Source: Isoperla grammatica
Taxonomy: Eukaryota; Arthropoda; Insecta; Plecoptera; Perlodidae
Assembly: GCA_945910005.1 (NCBI GenBank)
Contig: OX246741.1
Span: forward strand, 11,411,804 to 11,475,803
Direction: 5' to 3'
DNA length: 64,000 nt
Shown piece by piece: positions 38,501 to 43,550 of this stretch. Made by a program: the position numbers and the translations under genes. The notes beneath the pieces were generated by a model. The model did not search any database. It was not told the DNA's origin and saw only the letters and a list, made by a program, of their open reading frames with translations. Positions within the stretch are counted from its first letter, which is position 1. Every line of letters starts with the position of its first letter.

Positions 38501-41500
38501 GAAATGGGTCGGCAATGAAAAACTAGGAGGAGATTGAAAGTTCGTGTGTGTAAGTATGTGTGTGTTAGGCTGGGGATATGGCGTTACACAGAACCGCCGT
38601 ATCGGCGAGTAGAGATGCAGGGGGGGCGGGGGCGATCAGGGTGTTCGATCCCCCCCTCCCCACCGAAATTAAATAAATGACAATATTAATTCTGATTTGA
38701 AATATCGATCTTTGATTGGTTATCGCTCACTCGTCGATGGTGTTCGAAGCCTACAGGGTTGGTTTAGTCACTTTAAATTAAAGTCCCCCACTGCAAATCA
38801 GTTTAGTTACTGAGTGGGTAGACTCTAAATGTGAATTTATTTATTTAATTAATTTCATAATCGCACTCATTTTATAAACCTATTTAAAATTGTATCTGAT
38901 GTGTCAAATTCAACATATTATATAGCGGATGCAACTACTGTTATTATTCAGGAGCAAGATATATTTATATTCATACCGTATTATCGCAGTTAATCCAAAC
39001 ATAACGAATTTTGCATATATTTATTTTCGTTATCTGTATACCCTGATAGTATCTGTCTTGGGTATCTTCCCACAATTTCAATTTTAAAATTTGTTTTAAA
39101 GACACATGAACAGAAAACCTAAATTCTCACAATCACACTCTTAAGGACATTTCTTCTGAAAAAGGACTAGTGGTGTCACACCCTGTTTGCCACTTTCTAT
39201 TATTAGTAAGTATATATTCCTTAGTCTAGATTATAAGTCCACTTTTGTACATGGCTACAGAGGGCAATTTGTGCCCTACATTGGCCTTCCCGCTCTCGGG
39301 CGGGTAAATAGCAATAAATACAATACTGGTTGTGTCAGAGCAAAGATTACTGAGTGGAGAAGATGTTTCATCCATATGGGAATTCGTCTGCGCGTGTCTG
39401 AGCGAAATTTTCTAAGTCCGACGTGTAGTTCGAATTCTCACCGCGAGTCGCTCTTCCAAAAGTTTAAAACTCAAGGTCCACTAAATCCCCTGGCACGTAC
39501 TAGCGATCTAGTAGACCTTGTTTAATGGTAACGAAGTCAAACGCAAGGTCTACTAGATCGCTAGTAGCCGCCAGGGGATTTAGTGGACCTTGGTCAAACG
39601 TGCAGGGCTAGCGCTCCTTGCGGTCAGAATTCGAAACTCGCGCAGATATTTTTACACGGCGATGAAACATCTTCTTTGGTCAGAGTCGGTACGAACGCCC
39701 CCCCCCCCCCCTCATAACCTTTAGTTCAGAGCCGTATATAGTCACGTGACTAGCCAACCATTGACTACGAGTCACACGTTAGACGTAACAGTTGGTTGTT
39801 ACACTGTCGATAATTTAGTGTTGTCAAACGTGAGGGTTCGAGAAGAAACCCAACAAGTGAAGATTATAGATTATAGACCATCCCGTGTAAATACCGTAAA
39901 CGTGACGATCATTTAGATGGGAGTACACTACATGCTGGTTCGTCAATTGAAGGTGGTTCCACCTGTGTGTTACGCTTTCTAAACTACTGTTAAAATTAAT
40001 CTTGTTCAAACTGGTTGTGAAATTTAGAGCTAAAGCGTTATTGAAACTATTTCATTTTATAATATTATTCTAGACTGTTAGAATGACAAAATAATATTAC
40101 TATCAAAAATACTTTTTAATTTTCAGTTCACTGTGTAAGTACCATTCAACGGTCGAAGCATATTGTGAAGATTATACTATAAGTATTATTATATTTCGCA
40201 AAATACTTTAAAAATCGTCTTCGCTGTATGAAGTTTACTTTTACCGGTAAAAAGTTAGGAAAAAAATACCAGTAAACTAAACAAAAATCATAAAAAAGAA
40301 CGTTAATATGATGACTTTGTGGAATATATTATGACGAGGTAGAAAAACACTTAACCGTGCGCAAAATCAATTTCCCTCGTCGAACGATTGACTTACGATG
40401 AGCAGGAAACAAAAAAAGACGTTCGAGGCGCATTATTTTACACGTGCCCGCTCCAAAAACTTTAGTGTTTAAGTAGCAGGTGTCGATATTTGTTGAAACA
40501 TGGACATTTTTGCCACATTATAGGGTACGCACAACACCAAAACACAACAATGAAACAAACGAATTGAACCGATGGACAAACAAGCTGTCAAAAAAAAAAA
40601 AATGAAGTTCTGAAGTTGGAAAAAACAAACGTTCAGACCATTTACAAACTTTCAGATAGTTGCTGTCCATTACTGAACATAAATTTTAACCGGCGAGCAG
40701 TTACTATCGTTACAACTAATTGTTTCTCCTCATTATTTGCAAAGATATTACTTTGACAGCTTGTTGTTTGTCCACCAGTTCAATTCATTTATTCCGTTGT
40801 TGTAGTTCGGCTGTTACGTCAGTTGCACATTCCCTATAAAAACGTAAAACGCGAGTATAACCACGTGTAACGTTTGGTTTGTGTTAAAGAAGCTTTTAAA
40901 CATATGTAATGTACACATAAGACGACATATGTTAGGATATTAACTGAAACACGTATGTCTGTACAAACTCATTATCTCGCACCCGCTAACATTACGTTAC
41001 ACCTCTCAAAGTCATCCTTGCTTTGCATATCTTTGATAAACTCTAACAAGATCTTTGGAGTTTAATCAGCATACCGCAAACTTCGTCTACGAATGTGAGC
41101 GAGAGGGCTGTAGAAGTAGATGCTAGCGCTACCTTCGTGCAAATACTGTACTATTAAAGCGAGTATAGTATATTTTGCTTGTGTGCTCGTATACAGTAAG
41201 TAGCAAAGCAACGATCTCACACAGTTAAACCACAGATAATTAATCAACACCTCTACCTAATTTGTTATCTGTGGCAAAACTACTATACGCGCAGAATACG
41301 CCTAATCAATTCCCGAATGTTACACAAAAGGCAGCAACATTAATTCACAAACATAATTACACTGTATCTTGAAATACTAAAGCCCCAACCACAGTTGTCG
41401 GCATCTTGATCGCAATCGGGATCCGGTTTGCCATCGTACATTTTCTCACGCTAAATCGTTACGACATTACGATTTGATTGTGAACAGCGCCATCAGAATC

Positions 41501-41951
41501 ATAAGAAGTTAAGGCCCAACCACAATTGTCGGTATCGTAATTGTAATCGGGATCGCAATCGTAGAAAAATGATTTACCATTACAACCCGTTACGATTTGT
41601 TGTGATCAGCGCCATAAGAAGCAAGTAAGTTAACTTTTTCACGATTTCCGGCCATTACGATTACAATCACAATGCCGTCAGTTGTGCGGTTGAGCCTTTA
41701 ACGTTTTCGCGATTTCCGGATTGCGATGGCAATCCCGATACCGATTGTGGTTGTTGCTTACACGGCTGTGTTAATACCTACGTATGTTTTGAAGCTAGTC
41801 CTCGTAAAGTCAAGCACAACACACGCACACTGTATGTAGACCGGACAGCTACAACCACCGCCAGTCTAAAGCCAACCAAGTGCCGTACTGACTTACCTTG
41901 TTAACCGCATGTTTGACGGCGAATGACATACATCCCAGGAACTCGCTCCTC
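1190..41951 (-). CDS. Multidomain Rho guanine-nucleotide exchange factor (C2 end-PDZ-DH-PH), 15 exons, 5' incomplete
   Basis: Hand-joined minus-strand gene. Exons, 5' to 3': 41951-41897, 37095-36948, 35404-35146, 28312-27988, 19302-19123, 18409-18317, 17420-17253, 16672-16571, 14555-14231, 13643-13451, 11422-11311, 5854-5471, 5056-4793, 2526-2398, 1453-1190. Every junction is GT..AG and all phases agree, leaving 999 codons plus TGA. Rough residues: C2 end 1-30, PDZ 135-217 (GFGF carboxylate-binding loop), DH 265-455, PH 470-612, then a Ser/Pro-rich tail and acidic C-terminus. DH-PH modules activate Rho-family GTPases by promoting GDP release; PDZ domains bind C-terminal peptides; C2 domains often bind membranes. 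The role as a membrane-linked RhoGEF is inferred from domains. I cannot assign a named ortholog. The start codon and C2 core were not found. Confidence 0.9.
1562..1890. mobile_element. MITE with 'GGCCCATCCACA' terminus, carrying a nested palindrome
   Basis: Begins AAGGCCCATCCACAATG and contains an inverted pair around 'tggctgatgag...ctcatcagccaa', as in the intact copy at 48,789-48,954. The right end is interrupted or lost where a second palindrome (1,701-1,824) is inserted. Lies in the last intron. Confidence 0.6.
1701..1824. mobile_element. Nested 124-bp palindromic MITE
   Basis: Near-perfect inverted repeat: the left arm starts GGGAACAAATTATTTTC and the right arm ends GAAAATAATCTGTTCCC, with arms of about 60 bp meeting at CACTCCAGTGAA. 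RNA or single strands would fold into one long hairpin. Confidence 0.75.
1891..3311. other. Intronic, AT-rich, no repeat family recognised
   Basis: Apart from exon 14 (2,398-2,526), this stretch is AT-rich intron. I see no conserved motif or coding signal. Confidence 0.6.
2398..2526 (-). CDS. Exon 14: tail segment
   Basis: A 129-bp exon, phase 0 to phase 0, acceptor TTCAACAG, donor CTGCAC/GTGAGT. Encodes ISVLPPTPETISRTAGFQWE, then DADMSLMAARGSSGSRSPD. GC content is far above the surrounding intron. No domain recognised. Confidence 0.85.
3312..4792 (-). repeat. 51-bp minisatellite made of repeated exon-13 3' boundaries (30 donor copies)
   Basis: Exactly 29 periods of 51 bp separate the first donor (4,792) from the last (3,312). 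On the coding strand each unit reads an acceptor-like CCTCG(C/T)AG, then GACCCCTTCTC, then CTTCCACAG/GTGGGT, so it carries both splice signals. Units nearest the exon (about 4,340-4,790) are the most homogeneous; distal units alternate two types (CTGACCTCG or CAGATCATG before the AG). Four units have CAG changed to TAG at the same site (3,548, 3,650, 3,854, 3,956). The unit length is a multiple of three, so frames stay open on both strands by chance. Confidence 0.95.
4793..5056 (-). CDS. Exon 13: Cys-containing and Asn-repeat segment, ends at first donor of 51-bp array
   Basis: A 264-bp exon, phase 0 to phase 0, acceptor TGTGTCTAG. It encodes VTVKSGGCDQAAAVAMCREC followed by HKTCLA, a six-Asn run, and acidic DDEPDYEDENDNW. 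The exon is taken to end at AGCTTCCACAG/GTGGGT, because the next exon is phase 0 and starts naturally after PQ. The same donor recurs every 51 bp downstream, so the true 3' end could be any of 30 positions. The CxxC plus later Cys residues could bind metal, which is speculative. Confidence 0.8.
5120..5235. mobile_element. Dispersed element with 'AAGGTCTACTTGATCTCCGCC' ends
   Basis: Contains CAAGGTCTACTTAATCTCCG and CCTAGCGAAGGCTCGTC, with an inverted partner ending GAGTTCGACGAGTCAAGTAGAC. Same family as segments at 36.0-36.5, 39.5, 43.3-43.5 and 43.9 kb. In the intron between exons 13 and 12. Confidence 0.55.
5471..5854 (-). CDS. Exon 12: C-terminal tail, Ser/Glu-rich
   Basis: A 384-bp exon, phase 0 to phase 0, acceptor GACTCTCAG, donor AGCCAG/GTGAGG. 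It begins HKCALLMPLQTPLLPECKSL, contains a helical stretch with HLDELIEHKCRQLG, then EEEPEPEVWSPATLRRRSEQ and a Ser/Thr-rich run ending RSPTRSVDSQ. No known domain is recognised; it looks like a regulatory, phosphorylatable tail. Confidence 0.85.
5877..7319. other. Intron, no gene seen
   Basis: Intron between exons 11 and 12. Moderately GC-rich to 6,540, then AT-rich. No coding exon or recognised repeat. Confidence 0.55.
7320..7830. repeat. 64-bp minisatellite
   Basis: About six to seven units of 64 bp with core TTGTTGTTGCTATGAGATTG and CCAACTGATTACACA. Alternate units carry TTGTAACC or TTGAAACC, giving a 128-bp higher-order period in the middle. Intronic. Confidence 0.9.
9471..10160. repeat. 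~88-bp direct repeats 600 bp apart
   Basis: Blocks at 9,471-9,560 and 10,073-10,160 share CAAGTCAACACAATTTG and GCATAGTAGTTTCAGAAAAG, then GCAATATTGCAAA. The interval holds a hammerhead-like core. The direct repeats could be element termini or a segmental duplication. Confidence 0.6.
9665..9705 (+). ncRNA. Hammerhead-ribozyme-like core (Penelope/retrozyme type), candidate
   Basis: Sequence CTGAAGA, then a perfect 18-bp palindrome AATGTGATATATCACATT, then GAAACGTCGG. This matches the CUGANGA - stem II - GAAA layout of hammerhead ribozymes, and the 'GAAACGTCGG' context is common in Penelope-like retroelement terminal repeats. Stems I and III are not clearly closed here, so activity is doubtful. 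Confidence 0.4.
10741..11310. repeat. 91-bp GC-rich tandem array abutting exon 11 donor
   Basis: Six units marked by GCGAGGACGAGCGCGACAGA, spaced 91-94 bp, one with an 18-bp insertion. On the coding strand the array starts with CGTCCGGTAGACGAGCTGAC, which is intron position +5 of exon 11. GC content is far above the flanking intron. Confidence 0.92.
11311..11422 (-). CDS. Exon 11: post-PH linker
   Basis: A 112-bp exon, phase 2 in and phase 0 out, acceptor GTTCCAG, donor CGTCAG/GTGCGT. Joined to exon 10 it gives QRQIIYLNTARGGTPTSSPL, then SPDQPTTLSVATLDSLSRRQ. The join is smooth: the PH helix runs into 'IIYLN'. The 91-bp GC-rich tandem array starts at intron position +3, directly after the donor. 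Confidence 0.82.
11722..11894. mobile_element. 173-bp palindromic MITE family B, copy 1
   Basis: Arms AGCCTGTATTACACGGTCAA... and its complement pair over about 65 bp, including TTGAATTCAAGGACAAAAGC. Target duplication TAA on both sides. It is inserted into a 34-bp-array unit: removing the element and one TAA restores the array consensus GTGAGTAAAGCTCA. Exactly 173 bp, as are the other two copies. TAA/TTA targets suggest PIF/Harbinger-type mobilisation. Confidence 0.85.
11898..13440. repeat. 34-bp minisatellite abutting exon 10 donor
   Basis: About 45 units of 34 bp, consensus GCTCATCTAGAGGGCAGTG plus AATGGTGTGAGTAAA, with a longer variant CATCATCTGTAGAG at roughly regular places. Ends about 11 bp from the exon 10 boundary at 13,451. 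Degenerate units extend to about 11,580. Confidence 0.95.
13451..13643 (-). CDS. Exon 10: C-terminal part of PH domain
   Basis: A 193-bp exon, phase 1 in and phase 2 out. With acceptor GTCGTAG the join gives SIKKKATDFRLLMDGG, a natural PH strand. It then has a charged insertion (AKKNKNTKRRTISLRAP) and the terminal PH helix with ELKAVWQNLIQRQ. The donor CAGAT/GTAAGA is followed after about 14 bp by the 34-bp minisatellite. An alternative in-frame acceptor (CCGGAAG, exon from about 13,613) is possible but has a poor pyrimidine tract. Confidence 0.86.
13700..14230. other. Short intron, nothing recognised
   Basis: Intron between exons 9 and 10. AT-rich; no repeat or motif recognised beyond splice sites. 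Confidence 0.6.
14231..14555 (-). CDS. Exon 9: end of DH and most of PH domain
   Basis: A 325-bp exon, phase 0 in and phase 1 out, acceptor GGTTGCAG, donor AAAG/GTACGT. It encodes the end of the DH domain (VTYREMTVSAGLMEPEGEGR), then the PH start with LLLSLQDLESRLVF and GRQWIFGGDLSRVEG, and the strongly PH-like strand RPFWGLLFSDMILFAKVS followed by VLFITEEPLSLLAV. In Dbl proteins the PH domain adjoins DH and tunes membrane targeting and exchange activity. Confidence 0.93.
14640..14790 (+). mobile_element. Fragment resembling a non-LTR retrotransposon leader, copy 1
   Basis: Shares GGGACTGCTACCTTATCG, GTGGGC, GTGCTTTG and 'GGCCAC(C/T)CT' blocks with 34,456-34,605. The 'ctgctaccttatcgtggtgg' phrase is familiar from conserved parts of animal non-LTR elements. 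No coding sequence remains. Confidence 0.45.
14943..15190 (+). mobile_element. Dispersed element family C, copy 1 (no 103-bp tail)
   Basis: Shares GACGGTCGCTCC, CCCGATAGCTG, CCACTGCATTGACTGCACCA and CCCCACCACGTCTGACAAC with copies at 16,100 and 31,640. Ends after AAATTGGTAGTG without the 103-bp unit that follows the other two copies. Confidence 0.75.
16100..16435 (+). mobile_element. Dispersed element family C, copy 2, with one 103-bp-type unit
   Basis: Same body as the 14.9-kb copy, followed by TTGTCACACGCGTCACTTC, CCGTGACGACAACACC and GCAAGTTAACACGACGCGAC. That tail is the reverse complement of most of one unit of the 28.4-31.6-kb minisatellite. Confidence 0.8.
16480..16545 (-). pseudogene. 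Decayed partial copy of exon 8
   Basis: On the minus strand AAGTAACCGAC, then GCCATGTC, then GAGGTGCAATAACTTCAGGT parallels the 3' half and donor of exon 8 (AAGTAACCGAC, GCCATGTCC, GTGGTGCAAGAACTGCAGGT). It has small indels and a stop codon, so it is a dead duplicate about 100 bp downstream. Confidence 0.7.
16571..16672 (-). CDS. Exon 8: DH domain, HYREMLKLL helix
   Basis: A 102-bp exon, phase 0 to phase 0, acceptor TTTTGCAG, donor CTGCAG/GTAGGT. Residues HYREMLKLLQTILNFTKVTD continue the helix after KPLE in exon 7 (the CR3-like region that in many RhoGEFs reads 'PxQRIxxYxxLL'). It ends VVQELQ. A decayed copy of its 3' half lies about 100 bp downstream. Confidence 0.9.
17213..17258 (-). repeat. 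Duplicated 5' splice site of exon 7 (38-bp period)
   Basis: CTCGAG/GTAAGT occurs at the exon 7 boundary (17,253) and again 38 bp downstream (17,215), each followed by GTCTGT-TTCACTACCTT. Either donor is usable in sequence terms. The second would retain 38 nt and shift the frame. Confidence 0.85.
17253..17420 (-). CDS. Exon 7: DH domain core helix (CR2/CR3 region)
   Basis: A 168-bp exon, phase 0 to phase 0, acceptor GTATTACAG, donor CTCGAG/GTAAGT. Key residues include AAYKRYCCGLKMADC, FMRIISEPAVPRRRPDLTAF and LHKPLE, matching the stretch around the conserved DH core. The first ~59 bp of the exon plus its acceptor are duplicated 94 bp upstream, and its donor is duplicated 38 bp downstream. Confidence 0.9.
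17362..17549 (-). repeat. 94-bp tandem duplication of intron 3' end plus exon 7 start
   Basis: 17,362-17,455 and 17,456-17,549 are nearly identical. Each carries the acceptor (TATTACAG or TATTGCAG) and the first 59 bp of exon 7. The upstream copy's acceptor gives an exon start at 17,514. Because 94 is not a multiple of three, using it and reading through would shift frame into the real exon. Confidence 0.92.
17560..18316. other. Intron, nothing recognised
   Basis: Intron between exons 6 and 7. AT-rich, no recognised element. Confidence 0.6.
18317..18409 (-). CDS. Exon 6: DH domain
   Basis: A 93-bp exon, phase 0 to phase 0, acceptor TGATTTCAG, donor AAGAAG/GTGAGT. It encodes LLRLSEDILEVLIQEEHEP followed by LGQYLGRVYLKK, continuing the DH helical bundle directly from exon 5. 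Confidence 0.88.
18824..19122 (-). repeat. Tandem copies of exon 5 3' end and donor (~112-bp period)
   Basis: Units include ACCTCTTCAATGTTCTGGAA (exon 5 end, plus-strand view) and CTCGTGCTCGGTAGAGGACA, then multiples of AAGGTCAATGC. Besides the true exon there are two intact exon-end plus donor copies (donors near 19,009 and 18,898) and a further degraded one at 18,830. They are not in position to be spliced as full exons, but could act as decoy 5' splice sites. Confidence 0.88.
19123..19302 (-). CDS. Exon 5: start of DH (RhoGEF) domain
   Basis: A 180-bp exon, phase 0 to phase 0, behind a strong pyrimidine tract (CTTCTTCCTCCGCCAG). It encodes RRRAVYQLASKEQQYSLSLQ, then a segment with FGVSRFLVPL and ETLFQNIEE: the first helix (CR1) of a Dbl-homology domain. 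The last ~45 bp together with the donor are copied twice in the following intron (donor copies near 19,009 and 18,898). Confidence 0.9.
20245..20417. mobile_element. 173-bp palindromic MITE family B, copy 2
   Basis: Same ends (AGCCTG...CAGGCT), TAA on both sides, same 173-bp length and internal loop as the copies at 11,722 and 52,961, with only a few substitutions. Confidence 0.85.
20482..20520. repeat. (TC)n microsatellite
   Basis: About 19 CT dinucleotides in a row. Confidence 0.95.
21190..21440. repeat. Imperfect ~75-95-bp tandem repeat
   Basis: Three units with GTGCACC(A/T)TGTGAAAA, CCCACATCGTTTAGTTTAGT and GTGTGAATAGCATA. Intronic. Confidence 0.8.
21684..21954 (+). mobile_element. MITE family D, copy 1
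   Basis: Inverted ends CAATGATATTCAACAGCTAT and its complement. Internal blocks (AGTACTGCTAGCGCTGCCAA, TTGCCCATTTCAAGATGGC) are shared with the reverse-oriented copy at 34,091. A fragment of the core also occurs at 52,205-52,260. Confidence 0.85.
23857..23925 (+). tRNA. tRNA-like segment (SINE head or tRNA pseudogene)
   Basis: A clean T-arm GTGGG-TTCGAAT-CCCGC with B box GGTTCGAATCC at 23,900, preceded by an A-box-like TAGCG region and TTCGAAG in the anticodon position. D-arm and acceptor pairing are poor, so a working tRNA is unlikely. Confidence 0.35.
24770..25035. repeat. Imperfect repeats of 'CTGCAGGTCGACTTTCCG'
   Basis: Three occurrences of TTTCTGCAGGT(C/T)GACTTT at 24,779, 24,949 and 25,011, two preceded by AGCTGA. 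Loose tandem duplication. Confidence 0.55.
27475..27975. repeat. ~37-bp minisatellite abutting exon 4 donor
   Basis: About 13 irregular units with GGTCACACGATGACTGAGA, GGCTAATG and CTTGACCAG. The array ends about 13 bp from the exon 4 boundary (27,988), i.e. it starts just inside the intron on the coding strand. Confidence 0.9.
27988..28312 (-). CDS. Exon 4: C-terminal half of PDZ domain and linker to DH
   Basis: A 325-bp exon behind acceptor CTGGTTACAG. Phase 2 in, phase 0 out at AGCGAG/GTGGGT. It starts RIERVEPGLPADQAGLRPGD, the classic PDZ 'GLPADxAGLRxGD' segment, then VIFVEKENVV, and an alpha-B helix with LPEEEILEVIRSC followed by LTLEVYRR. After the PDZ comes a Ser/Ala-rich linker ending LPQVTFSSE. 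A 37-bp-type tandem array begins about 13 bp beyond its donor, and the 103-bp array begins about 85 bp before its acceptor. Confidence 0.92.
28395..31630. repeat. 103-bp minisatellite, ~31 units, in the PDZ intron
   Basis: Unit core: GTTAACTTGCAAGGTGTTGT, CGTCACGGATTATGTAATAG, GACATTTGTATGGCTGGAGT. A run of units at about 30,235-30,780 carries an extra AAGC; another stretch (28,640-29,040) alternates two unit types. The array runs directly into element family C at 31,630, and one unit follows the family C copy at 16.3 kb. Confidence 0.96.
31622..31875 (-). mobile_element. Dispersed element family C, copy 3, at the end of the 103-bp array
   Basis: Reverse orientation relative to the 14.9- and 16.1-kb copies, with GACAACTACCAACCTAAATC, GTCTGACGTGGTGGGGTCGC and GGAGCGACCGTCTC. 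The array replaces the single tail unit. Confidence 0.8.
32020..32280. mobile_element. MITE family E, copy 1
   Basis: Inverted ends: ACTACAACAA...GAACTGATGGACACACAA...GCTGTCAAA on the left, TTTGACAGCTTGTTGTTTGT and CATTTGTTTCATTGTT on the right. Related copies at 40,528 and 46,806. Confidence 0.8.
32793..32971. mobile_element. Palindromic MITE, ~179 bp
   Basis: Ends AAGG(C/T)...ATGCATAG and complement. Inner arms CTCAACTC(T/A)GCCTCTCCTCAG and CCACCAATCAC pair with GTGATTGGTGG and CTGAGGAGAGGC. Confidence 0.75.
33300..33545 (+). mobile_element. Dispersed element family F, copy 1
   Basis: Blocks: TTGATTGGTTATCGCTCACT, CGATGGTGTTC, CTACAGGGTTGGTTT, AAAGTCCCCCACTG and TGAGTGGGTAGACTCTAAAT. Four copies in the window (also 38,690; 62,370; 63,790). 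Confidence 0.8.
33635..33870. repeat. ~80-bp tandem repeat with poly-C spacers
   Basis: Three units with ATTAACACCTGTATTTTGTG and GCCTGCTTTACTGCGGGGCA, separated by poly-C runs of up to about 18 bases. Confidence 0.9.
34091..34363 (-). mobile_element. MITE family D, copy 2
   Basis: Reverse orientation copy of 21,684-21,954. Ends CCAATGATATTCAACAGC and complement. Confidence 0.85.
34456..34605 (+). mobile_element. Fragment resembling a non-LTR retrotransposon leader, copy 2
   Basis: GGGACTGCTACCTTATCGCG, GTGGGCGGG, GTGCTTTGGTGATTCC and AAGGCCACTCTAGCC match the 14.64-kb fragment. Confidence 0.45.
35146..35404 (-). CDS. Exon 3: linker and N-terminal half of PDZ domain
   Basis: A 259-bp exon, phase 1 in (joins exon 2 to give PPTPAERRRA) and phase 2 out at CCGAG/GTAAGC. 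A basic and acidic linker is followed by TTTRQLTRQRGMGFGFSIAW, where GFGF is the carboxylate-binding loop of a PDZ domain. The exon ends TQPPR at the usual PDZ intron position before strand B/C. GC content is clearly higher than in the flanking introns. Confidence 0.88.
36045..36545. mobile_element. Cluster of 'TCTACTTGATCTCCGCC' elements
   Basis: Segments at 36,050-36,100, 36,365-36,430 and 36,515-36,545 carry AAGGTC(C/T)ACTTGATCTCC and GCTCGTCGAACTCC or complements. Further related pieces at 36,665-36,690 and 36,860-36,900. Probably one or more inverted-repeat elements with internal rearrangement. Confidence 0.55.
36948..37095 (-). CDS. Exon 2: last C2 strand and Ser-rich linker
   Basis: A 148-bp exon with acceptor GATAG at 37,096 and donor CCAG/GTCAGT at 36,947. 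Phase 0 to phase 1. It begins EVSGSFRLLSQ, which fits as the last beta strand of the C2 domain, then a linker with SSVEEILSLEESE and Pro-rich PPTP. A second in-frame acceptor (CTCTCTCAG, exon from 37,062) with a better pyrimidine tract would remove exactly 11 residues. Confidence 0.8.
37148..37413 (-). mobile_element. MITE family G, copy 1
   Basis: Ends ATGGGGAGGCGTGCAACAAA and ACTTGTTACGCCTCCCCATA. Shares AGTAGTCTTTCCA, ATCCATCGATTCCAAAGAAG and TTGGCCGGATCGCTTGCAAC with 53,914-54,182 in reverse. Confidence 0.8.
37634..37818. mobile_element. MITE with 'TACCTTGTTCACACTT' ends
   Basis: Termini TACCTTGTTCACACTT and AAGTGTGAACAAGGTA form a perfect 16-bp inverted repeat. Inner repeats of ACTAACAGAAGTTA. 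Confidence 0.85.
38690..38850 (+). mobile_element. Dispersed element family F, copy 2 (partial)
   Basis: Starts inside the element at TCTTTGATTGGTTATCG and runs to GTAGACTCTAAATGTGAATT. The left part is missing. Confidence 0.75.
39470..39595. mobile_element. Palindromic element with 'AAGGTCCACTAAATCCCCTG' ends
   Basis: Left CAAGGTCCACTAAATCCCCT and GCGATCTAGTAGACCTTG; right CAAGGTCTACTAGATCGC and AGGGGATTTAGTGGACCTTG. Relative of the 5.1-, 36- and 43-kb segments. Confidence 0.75.
40528..40808. mobile_element. MITE family E, copy 2
   Basis: AACACAACAATGAAACAAAC, GATGGACAAACAAGCTGTCA on the left; TTTGACAGCTTGTTGTTTGT and CCGTTGTTGTAGTT on the right. Confidence 0.8.
41385..41755. mobile_element. 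Inverted-repeat element family H, copy 1 (internally duplicated)
   Basis: Ends CCCAACCACAGTTGTCGGCAT and CGATACCGATTGTGGTTGTTG (plus-strand view), with a second AACCACAATTGTCGGTATCG at 41,520. Shares GTGAACAGCGCCATAAGAA and CACGATTTCCGG with 48,690-49,050. Confidence 0.7.
41897..41951 (-). CDS. Exon 1 of those found: C2-domain segment
   Basis: A 55-bp exon between acceptor TTGCAG and donor AAG/GTAAG. It enters in phase 2 and leaves in phase 0, encoding RSEFLGCMSFAVKHAVNK. The 'FLGCMSF' strand followed by a basic helix-like stretch resembles the C-terminal part of C2 domains in PDZ/RGS/RhoGEF-type scaffold proteins. The next exon continues with a typical final strand. Because the entry phase is 2, at least one more coding exon must lie upstream. 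Confidence 0.75.
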
Positions 41952-42559
41952 CTGCAACGAGAAAACAGAAGCGCGTTAGTGGCGATAAGTGGTACTATAG
42001 TGGGTCCGTGGCTTAGTTGAGATCAAGAAAATCAGTTGATCTTTCGTCGATCTTGGCATTTCACAAATGATGTACACCCCCACTACCTGGCTAACTCAAA
42101 CATGAGAAGAAATCCCCGAATTCATTACCAGAAGTCTTAACAGAAGTTCAGCCATGCCCAAATTTCTTGGAAACTAAACATCTAGTCAAATAATAGGCGT
42201 CCACACAACAAACAAACGATTACATTTGATTACTTTTTGACAGTTCGGACCCAAAAAATTCAAGAAAACTGCGGTCGCACTAGGGGTGTAAAAACAACTT
42301 ATTATAAATGTAGTGAAAAAAATGTCCTGCGGCGTTCTCAGATTTGCCACGGACAAAGTTTAGATGCACGGTGTAGGCACGTGCTTTACAACAGTGATCG
42401 GAGCCTGCAAAGAACACATACACTTCTTTACTTTCTAGCACTAGACAGACATTTAACCCTCGTTTTCATTATATTCTATACGATTGATAAAACGATTTTT
42501 CGTAGGAATCTCTGCTGTATATGGTATACACAAGCTTTATTATGATGTGTCCCAATAAA

Positions 42560-42720
42560 TAGGTATATTACGGTGTTTGTATAATTGGGAGGGAATGCCC
42601 TATGGTTGACAGTATAGGAATAAATCCAAGTCTTCATTTTGTGACTGGGGAAAAACTCGGGGAAAAAAGAGAATCAGTTTGGCCGACGTGACCGCGGTAC
42701 CGGCAAGTTCTACTGTCCCC
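42560..42720 (-). mobile_element. Diverged tRNA-headed SINE copy
   Basis: Shares with 57,795-57,965 the plus-strand blocks GTGTTTG-ATA-TTGGGA(G/A)GGAATG, a 'gggaaaaactcgggg' hairpin and a GGCC-rich end. Strongly diverged. Confidence 0.5.
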
Positions 42721-42809
42721 AATATTACTAAAAAGAAACACAAAAAAAATTCTCTTGTTTCGGCCACTCTAATAATTGTATTTACTGTGGCATTTTTATG
42801 CCACAAATA

Positions 42810-43280
42810 ATAATTTTTTTCAACTTCGTTAGGGTATTGATATACGTGCGCTTAAACTATCAAATTTCGTTTTAAGAATAATCCTCCCAGCTCAAATGTC
42901 AACACCTTCTAGAATAGGTGTTGTGACATCACAGAATAGCTGCACATAATACACAGAGAGAAAGGAAGGTTTGTCGTCACGCCATGGTGAACAAAAACTC
43001 ACCGTATACTGACAGACCAACGACGCACACATTAACCACATTTAGGATCTCTACAGCCCTGACAAATGTAGCGACCGCCCCCCCCCCCCCCCCCCACACT
43101 TTTGTTGTTTCCCCACCCTCCCGAATTAATCTTGTTATACGCGTATATACACGTCTGAAAAACGCGCTCGCCTCAAACAGAGAACTGCAGACCTACTAGA
43201 GTGGATGGATATACTAGACACGATCTAATGTCGATGATTGATGCTAGTTTTTGTTTGACGATGTCTCACTGTACTTTACT
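42810..43280. other. No gene seen; poly-C tract
   Basis: AT-rich sequence with a poly-C run of about 18 at 43,077-43,095. Nothing else recognised. Confidence 0.5.
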
Positions 43281-43289
43281 AGAGTGTGT

Positions 43290-43550
43290 TTGGACCGCTG
43301 CCAAAACCCGCGTCCACGGCCCCCTGGCATTTACTGGAGTACGTTACTAGATCACGGCCTAGTGGAGACTCGTCGCACTACCAACCCGTTCCACGGCCCC
43401 CTGGCATTCACTGGAGTGGAGTCAAGGTCTACTGGATTTACTCCTAGCGCTGCGCGCGCGCTACAAGCGATCTAGTGGACCTTGGAGTGGAGTACGTTAC
43501 TAGATCACGGCCTAGTGGAGGCTCGTCGAACTACCAACCCGTTCCACGTT
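43290..43550. mobile_element. GC-rich segment of 'ACGGCCCCCTGGCATT' repeats
   Basis: Two to three internal repeats of CCACGGCCCCCTGGCATT(T/C)A and GTACGTTACTAGATCACGGC plus AAGGTCTACTGGATTTACTC. Related to the 39.5- and 36-kb segments. Confidence 0.6.

Larger units (their letters stand above)
38870..41380. other. AT-rich intron, few elements
   Basis: Apart from the palindrome at 39.5 kb, family E at 40.5 kb and a poly-C run near 39,700, I see no gene or motif. Confidence 0.5.
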
